A stretch of DNA of 64,000 nt from Psettodes erumei (lineage: Eukaryota; Chordata; Actinopteri; Pleuronectiformes; Psettodidae): assembly GCA_016785225.1 (NCBI GenBank), contig JAFBJZ010000108.1:514001-578000 (forward strand), in the 5' to 3' direction. Made by a program: the position numbers and the translations under genes. Under the pieces are notes generated by a model. It was given only the letters and a program-made list of their open reading frames with translations, had not been told where the DNA came from and did no database searches. The number at the start of each line of letters is the position of its first letter. Within the stretch, counting starts at the first letter, position 1. Positions 57,566-64,000 of this stretch are shown one piece after another.

Positions 57566-59629
57566 AGGAATTAAGACACAGGGGCTTTGAAACTGACATG
57601 AATTTGACATCGCACATAGTCCGTCATATTTTCATTTTTCCTCATTTATTTTCTTGCTTTTTACCCCCACTCTTCTTTAAGGCAGAATTAATATTCATGT
57701 GGGGGTAAAATGATGAATATGAATGTGCGAACAAACTAACTTGTTTTGGTGATGATAACAAGAGAGAGGAGACACAGAACATAGTCCCTTGAGAAACAAC
57801 GTGGGTGGATTTTTAGTGAAATATTCAACTCATCTGTGTTTTTTTAGTTGGGTGATCCTAATACATAGATTCCCCACAGTGTATCCTCTTTGAGTTAAAA
57901 AAAGTCATATCAGAGAGTATTGTGGGTTTTATTATTTTTTTAACAAATGGTTTTGGTACCAGAGTTCAGTAATTGTGTGTAAGGTGCCTGTACTGCTCAG
58001 TGTGTCACTGAGAGGCTTTTATTCAGATCAAATATTTCATTTAGCAAATCCTTAAAAAAAGGCATTTCATCTCAGCTAATTTTCGGAGGGCAAAATCCAG
58101 CCTCTCAAAAGCTGTTACTACGCAACTGAAAGGCCTGCTCAGAAGATGGCAAATTGATCTGGCTTCATTTCGTATTTGGAAGGCCACCGCTCAAAATCAT
58201 ATGTGCCAACGATCCCTGTCAACAGGATCCAAGAGTAAAGAAGAATCAGTAGCAGCTACTGAAGCAGTGTGTGTGACTTAGTACTGGGGAAGGGACTGAA
58301 TTCAACATTAAACTCATCATGGTTAGTTCTGCTTTCACTATTACGAAAAGAAAAAGCCATGATTTACCTTCACGCGTGTAAAAAGCACACACATCAATGT
58401 TCACATTATTTCTTCAAACCACAAAAGAAGAGAGCCTCTGAAGAGTTTTAACTCTCAACCAGTGCAAGCTGGGAAGTTATTCTGCTGTTTTCTGTTTCAA
58501 TAAAAAGGTCATGTAATGAGTTGAGTGAGCTCTCAGAACAACTCAGGTTTACAAGGTTTTAATCGATGTGAAAATTAAAACTAGACATTCTTGGTTTAAT
58601 TACCTGGAAAGGAACAAAACTTACACATTCATATTAAGTTACTGGGAGTCATTCCACTAACTTCCTTTATGATGTTTTTCAGTGCAGTGGTCGGATTAAT
58701 TCATATGAGCTCCCTTATAACTCAGATAATTAGAAATGAGTTAAGAGTTTGACTAAATCCAGGGTAGGAAAAGTAACAAACCTGAGTTGTTTCAGTTCGA
58801 CCCATAAACTAAAAAAATCATCATTTAGTGTGCCGGCAGACACTGAGAAAAAGGCATGACATTGATTCAGAAACACTGTGCTGGAGCTATTTTCTGACCA
58901 GTAATAACAAGGCCTGTCACCACAGTAGAGTTGTAGAGCTATTTCCTGACTAGTGGGGAAAAAAAACAAAGTTTTCACTCAATCTCCTCCTTAGATCAAT
59001 ATAACCTACTCCTACAATACACCTTAGACAGCAGAGTAGCTGGTCCAGTACATGGTGTGATGTCAGCTCACAGATCAGGCAGAAGGGAGAGGTGGAAAAA
59101 TAGAAAAGTGTAAAAACAATGTGTCTGAACAGACTCCACAGCATGTGCATAAGTGGCTTAAAAAAAAAAACCCCAAAAACAATTAAAACTCATAGAGTGG
59201 TTGTCTACATCTATGCTCATTTTAATAAGTGAGTTGCAAGTTGTCTGCATGTCACTCGCTCTTTCAGTGTATATCATGTGACAACACACATCCACAGGAA
59301 AATGTAACGGCAGCAATCAAATCTGATCACTTTCCGCGAAGCAACATGTTACTTGAGCATAACTGTCTCACGTCTCTGCCCATCTTATTCTGTATCCAAG
59401 AACGTGTCCGACAAAGCGTCTAAACAAAATTGCACTTTGGATCATGCATATGATTTACTCCAAAAGCCAGGAATCAGAATATTAATTAGATTTTCCACCT
59501 TTCTAGAATCCAGTGATCACAAATTTCCTGGTGTGGTTTGAGCAGAGAAGATACTGTATAACACCAATGTGAAGGCAAACCTCCAGAGGAAAACAATCAC
59601 ATCTATCCCACCATGCATCTCGTCACCTT
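57566..59629. other. Unique AT-rich DNA; CNE-like part at 58010-58230
   Basis: Bases 58010-58230 have enhancer-like composition (TCAGCTAATTTTCGGAGGG and similar). A poly-A run is at 59160-59170. No array, SINE or coding frame is recognised. Confidence 0.45.
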
Positions 59630-59634
59630 TCCCG

Positions 59635-59785
59635 TTTCTCTTTGGACGGCAGGCAGCGTTTGAAGCCTTATCGGGTGCTCTGCTGTTTCATGTCCGCCAG
59701 ATGAAGGCTTTTAATGTCGGAGCAAAAGGTAGCGTCTGAATAATTACTAGGGCGCCAAGCTGCGAACGCAAATTACTGCACACAG
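59635..59785. promoter_or_regulatory. CNE-like, CpG-retaining block
   Basis: Unique DNA with many CpGs in an otherwise CpG-poor region, and words such as GCTTTTAATGTCGGAGC, GAATAATTACTAGGGCGCC and GAACGCAAATTACTGC. There is no open frame of interest. Inferred regulatory element. Confidence 0.35.
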
Positions 59786-61548
59786 CAACAGATGTGTGAC
59801 ACACAGACACACATAAACACACAACAACAGGGATGCATAAACATGACACACTTGCCAACAAACAGGCCATCCACATACACATAAACATGCAATCATGCAC
59901 CGCAACGCAAGTCCAGCTTTGTCTCACACATAGACATCTGAACACACACACACACAAACAATAAGATCTTCAGTTCAAAGTGTAAACTATCTGTTGATAA
60001 CATGCTTGGATGGAGGCATCTGGAGAAGTTTTATTTTCTCAATCTTTTTCTTGACATGGTGGATACAACTGATTCCTTGCTTCGTGTGGCACTTAAAAGT
60101 TTACAGAATACCTCCATGTTCCTCTCTACCTGTCTGCCCACCTTAAACAGCATCATCATAGACATCATGGGTTTTGAAAGTAATTTACTATGCATGGAGC
60201 CAAGATCATATTTTGTTTACATGGTTTCTAGCATTTAAATCGCTTGAATTATAACAAGCAAAATTTCAGAAATGAGCTAAAGTCATTCGACAAAGACCCC
60301 TTAGAGCAAGGGCCTTCAATCAATATAGATGCTGCCGCAAATGATATGGTACCACCCACAGATGAAATCTACACCCTCCTGTAAAACTGGCAGAATTAAC
60401 CAGGCCACCTATGATTTTAAACCTTTTTTGATACTATTGTTAATCTCTTTGTCAGTGTTTTTTGAGCAGACCACAGCCAATAACATCAATACATTAAATT
60501 TCAGAATTAATTCATGAAGTGCCCTGATGCTGGCTTGCCATTTCAAATATACTGGCTTGAAAGTTCTGATCATTTTAAATAAATTAAGCTTCATAACTTC
60601 CACTGTGACTTGAGATGCAAACAGTGATGTGTCTTCAATTTGAACAAAATATCTGAAACAGAATCCATCCCGAGGACTGTCTGAATATGCTGTTTTACAT
60701 TTTACGATCAGATACATCAGTGATGGAGTTGGGAAAAAACACCTGCCCAGTAATCTTCACTGGGCTGACAAACTGAGCTGATTACGTACGCTAAGTACAC
60801 TCAGGTTCTCTGTCGTGACGTACAAACACGCACACACATTTTATGTCCCAGTCGAGCTTAACGAAGAAAGGGAATCAGGGAAAAGGCCCGTAACTTCATT
60901 CGACGTGACTACTTTTGTTGTATTCTACTGAAGATACAGAGAAAAGAAGAGGGGAAAGAGGTGAAAATGTTCTCAATCAAAATATCAAACTCAGCCCAAG
61001 AAATATGTCATTTTAAGGGCCGTTATTTCTGTAATTCAGTGTACCAGAAATGACAACCTGCACCACTTGACTCAATCTCATTTGACACAATTTGGCAATT
61101 TTTCTGTGTAGATTTAGATTCATACTCGCGCACAGGACAGTGATGCCTCCCTTTTAAATGCCTTTATATAGAGTCCGTCATTCATTGGTTGCACAAAAAT
61201 GAGAAAAATTAACTGGCCAAGCCCACAGCAATGCCCATTATGTCCAGGCCAGGACGTATGAGTGCGTCTCGCAGATGTGAAAAATAGCGACTGTGATATC
61301 AGATATCTGATATCATTATGGCAGGTAGATGAACTGTGTGAAGAGACAGGGGATCCACTGTCAGAAGGCTCTGTAGGTCTGCTCAGATTAAGCTGGTGTA
61401 CATTCATAAAATCCACAGAGATCAACGCCGTGGCAAACCTTGATCTCTCTCTTTAATCTTTGATACCTTTAATCAGAATGACAGACAGACAGTGCAGCAC
61501 ACCCTGCCATTTACCTAAGAGGTTGCTCATTCATCTGCCAGCTCGCTT

Positions 61549-61550
<2 letters not shown>
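59786..61550. other. Unique DNA with short AC runs, no gene called
   Basis: AC-rich words at 59795-59825 and 59942-59957. A 102-codon minus frame (60409-60717) and a 78-codon plus frame (60002-60238) have no recognised domains. TCAGATATCTGATATC at about 61297-61312 is a small palindromic repeat. Confidence 0.5.

Positions 61551-61579
<29 letters not shown>
61551..61579. repeat. TC microsatellite
   Basis: A pure TC array of 29 bases in a pyrimidine-rich setting that extends to about 61740. Confidence 0.96.
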
Positions 61580-61583
<4 letters not shown>

Positions 61584-61734
61584 ACCTCACATATACACAC
61601 TTTAGACATTCTGTCTTTCTCATCCTCTGAGTGTCAATTAATCTTTCCCTCTTTATCCAGCTCGGTTGTTCTCCCCCCCCCTCTCATTTTCAGACACATT
61701 CAGTGCCATTCTCTCCCGCCCTCCGCCTCGTTGT

Positions 61735-61910
61735 GCTGCTGCCAGCGTAGTTAAGGCGATGGCTTGATCGACAGTGCTTTAGGGTGACGCCTGTTTGTTT
61801 TGTGTTTTATGGCGTCAGTATTGTGAAGAAGGCATTAAGCATCTGTCGCCGTCATTAGCTGGCCAGCGCACCCAGTCTGTTATGAGATGCAGATGAATGA
61901 CTTGAAGGAA
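61735..61910. promoter_or_regulatory. CNE-like, CpG-retaining block
   Basis: Unique DNA with AGTTAAGGCGATGGCTTGAT, GGTGACGCCTG, TTATGGCGTCAGTATTGTG and CGCCGTCATTAGCTGGCC. CpG retention with homeodomain-type and CRE-like (TGACG) words is suggestive. No coding frame. Inference from composition. Confidence 0.35.
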
Positions 61911-62224
61911 ATCCAAATGTTCACATTCTATCATTCCCTCCTCAGAGCATTTCATTGGATTTTCTAATTACACTCTGTCATTTTGTTTCCTCTTTGTTTC
62001 TTGTGCTTGATACAGGACAGCTGCTCAACTCTCACGGTCGAACTGTGACTTTAAACATTAGTAAAAATAACATTATTATGTTTTCTTACATTTTTATTCT
62101 CAAAAATCTAGAGGAAGGATGATTTACTACTTCTTTTACAGCACCATGAATCAGATGTAGAGCTTTGTCTGTGTTTTCTCTTACACAATTTGAAATTTTT
62201 TTAAGCATGTATTTGTCCAGGGGT
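61911..62224. other. Unique DNA, no gene seen
   Basis: AT-rich, non-repetitive, leads into the SINE fragment. Confidence 0.5.
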
Positions 62225-62412
62225 AGTTGTCTGAGCAAAGTTGGAAACAGTTGTGGGTTAAATGCCTTGCTAAAAGGCCCCTCAGCAATGGTGCTCAGGA
62301 AGGGAAAGTGCTGCTTTTCCACTTATGCAACCAGATTGTTTTTTTCTTCTGGTGCAGGGGTCAAAACAACTTCAGTCACAAGCTCACATCTCTAAAGTTG
62401 AGGCCACTGCGG
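62225..62412 (-). mobile_element. tRNA-derived SINE fragment (antisense)
   Basis: Read on the plus strand, ATGCCTTGCTAAAAGGCCCC then TCAGCAATGGTGCTCAGGA matches the body of an abundant fish SINE. AGTCACAAGCTCACATCTCT, AAAGTTGAGGCCACTGC matches the antisense of its tRNA-like head. On the minus strand the order is therefore tRNA-like head (about 62412-62345) then body. The B-box is degenerate, so this copy is old. Two short plus-strand frames across it are artefacts. Confidence 0.65.
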
Positions 62413-63512
62413 AAACCTTTTTCCTTAAAAGAGACAAAAGTGAAGGAGGTCCATCGTGCTTTGAGTGCCACAGTACCCTCAGACTGTAGTGTATTGTTTT
62501 CATATTTTGTGATTGTTGCAGCCTGAATTTGAACTAGATTCATCTGGAATTTCTAACACTAACCAAAAATGTCTCGGATCAAAACTGCAAGTGCATGCAT
62601 CTAAACACAACATGTGCTTCCGCTTGTGGTCGTCCAAATACGTGTTTCTTGTGTAGCGGTGTCTGCATGTGTGTGCCTAATGCAACGCCCCAAGCGTAGC
62701 CCCCACTGGGACATCATGGTCAGACAGACTTATTCAACAGCACAAATAAAAATCAATAAACAATCTGAAGTTTTCACCCTAAACACTGCTTCTTTTTTTA
62801 AGCTGTGTTTTTTCAATGAATATACAACATGGCCAGGACCTCAGTGATGTAGACAGGCCCTGTCCCTGGGAGAGATTAGATAGTGTCTCTAAAACAAGAA
62901 GAAAATTGAGGGAGAATGGAGGAGAGCAGAGGAGAGAGGAGCTTGGTTGTAAGTACAGCAGTGACACTGTGGGTCAAATCAACTGAATACAGTCTCACGC
63001 CGAAAAACTACAGAAAAAGATGTTCTGAGGAGGGGCGGAAGGATGGCATATTGTCGATGTTCAGCAATTTAACATCGAGCATCTCTATGTGTTCATTCAG
63101 CAGAAAAATAGAGAGAACACAAGAGACAGCAGAAGCAATCACCCAACAAAAACTAATAAAACAATACAAAATGTATTGTTTTTCTCTTTCACTATACTGT
63201 AAGTAATGTATTTATTCATTTTTGAATTTTTTAAATCAACATTTATGCAATCATTTCTGTGCATTGCAGTTTTTTTTCAAGAAAAATGTGATGCACAGGG
63301 CCAATTTGTGTGCACATACATACAAACACACACAAAATTAGTCCCCCAAGCATGTGTGTGTGTTTGTATGTATGTGTTGAGTGTAGGTCTACATGTGAGT
63401 GTGTTTGAGAAGGGCCACTTTGCCAAGAGCACTAATTAGAGGTCAGTTCAGTTTGGGTAGAGTCTGTTCTCACCCTCTGATTCCACTGCCAGGTCACCAC
63501 TAGGCTGCTGCC
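62413..63512. other. Unique DNA, no gene seen
   Basis: Purine-rich patch at 62900-62945. Short GT run at about 63351-63363. Open frames to 99 codons with no recognisable domain. Confidence 0.5.
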
Positions 63513-63513
63513 C

Positions 63514-63601
63514 TGTGTGTGTGTGTGTCTGCGTGTGCGTGCATGCATGCATGTGCGTGCGTGTGCGTGCATGTGTGTGTGTGTGTGTGTGTGTGTGTGC
63601 G
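63514..63601. repeat. GT/GC/CA alternating array
   Basis: GT array (63514-63528), then GCGT/GCAT units, then GT array to 63600. From 63530 to 63601 purine and pyrimidine alternate without a break, including GC steps, a strong Z-DNA pattern. Confidence 0.95.
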
Positions 63602-64000
63602 GGCACGCCTCAAAGCCCATATGTGGGAGAAAGAGTGAAAGAGAGGTGAGGGCTGGTGGGTCTTGGGGCCAGACCAGGCAGCCAGTCAACACAGAGAAGA
63701 GGGCTCCGTCATGGGATGACACCTCTGGCTGGCCTCCTTCGCTGGCTGGATCTATGAAGGCCCTACAGGTCGTGGGCCCCATATACGTCTGTAAGCTACT
63801 GTCACATCCCATAATAGTAGACAATCATGATTTTTAAAAAATATATATATCATGTTCTCTTAAGCTCACTGTCTCTCTCTGTCTCTAACTTTTATTTTCT
63901 GCAAAGATTCATGTAATTCTTACATTTTGGTGGAATCTTTTTGAAATGCTAAAACTACAGTAAATAACACAGTTATGTGAACACTCACAGTATGAGAGAT
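63602..64000. other. Unique DNA at right edge
   Basis: Non-repetitive. TATATATAT near 63841-63849. The 106-codon plus frame ending at 63837 begins inside the GT array and is not supported as a gene. Confidence 0.45.

Noticed and set aside
1..64000. A switch from pyrimidine-rich to purine-rich plus strand across the CpG island
   Set aside because: Purine tracts also occur on the left (7.0, 11.7, 20.3 kb) and pyrimidine tracts on the right (46.1, 54.6, 61.5 kb), so the trend is not clean.
1..64000. CRISPR arrays, operons, bacterial promoters or tRNA genes
   Set aside because: No regularly spaced repeats with unique spacers, no gene clusters, and no cloverleaf with paired A- and B-boxes apart from SINE heads. 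The DNA is clearly vertebrate-like.

Overview
The window looks like nuclear DNA from a teleost fish, most likely a spiny-rayed (percomorph) species. It has no bacterial gene organisation. AC/GT arrays occur about once per kilobase. There are tRNA-derived SINE fragments of types abundant in fish, a block of the fish repeat that abuts AC arrays and contains CCCTAACCCTGACCC-type sequence, and a decayed BEL/Pao retrotransposon, a class known in fish but not in mammals or birds. The organism call is an inference from these families, not from a gene.

I could not identify a single protein-coding exon with confidence. Most long open frames are low-complexity translations of microsatellites (His-Thr, Cys-Val) or of purine/pyrimidine-biased tracts. 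The best evidence for a gene is a compact CpG island at about 26.64-27.06 kb with a GTAAGT splice donor on the minus strand. It is read as a promoter plus first exon of a minus-strand gene whose later exons lie further left, possibly outside the window. Weaker exon-like candidates are at 33,997-34,112 (+, possible last exon), 43,184-43,227 (+) or 43,165-43,217 (-), and 11,363-11,415 (-).

Layout: 1-6 kb, dense AC/GT and TC arrays with unique sequence between. 6.7-18.4 kb, alternating microsatellites, pyrimidine- or purine-rich tracts and several non-repetitive blocks that look like conserved non-coding elements (CNEs), plus a SINE at 11.1 kb and a CpG-enriched block at 12.2-12.5 kb. 18.4-26 kb, mostly unique DNA with compound arrays. 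26.6-27.1 kb, the CpG island. 27-46 kb, mostly unique, AT-leaning DNA with CNE-like blocks, two teleost repeats and long purine-rich tracts. 46-49.3 kb, strongly purine-rich DNA including an AAGAG array. 51.06-52.68 kb, the BEL/Pao relic on the minus strand. 53-64 kb, unique DNA with further CNE-like blocks, a SINE fragment at 62.2-62.4 kb and a GT/GC array near the right edge.

The picture fits a long intron or a gene-poor regulatory landscape. CNE calls rest on composition and motif content only, since one sequence cannot show conservation. I found no undescribed multi-gene system. The most useful leads are the CpG-island first exon, several inverted pairs of homeodomain-type or TCF/LEF-type sites, strong G-quadruplex candidates near 15.2 and 38.3 kb, and the BEL/Pao relic.
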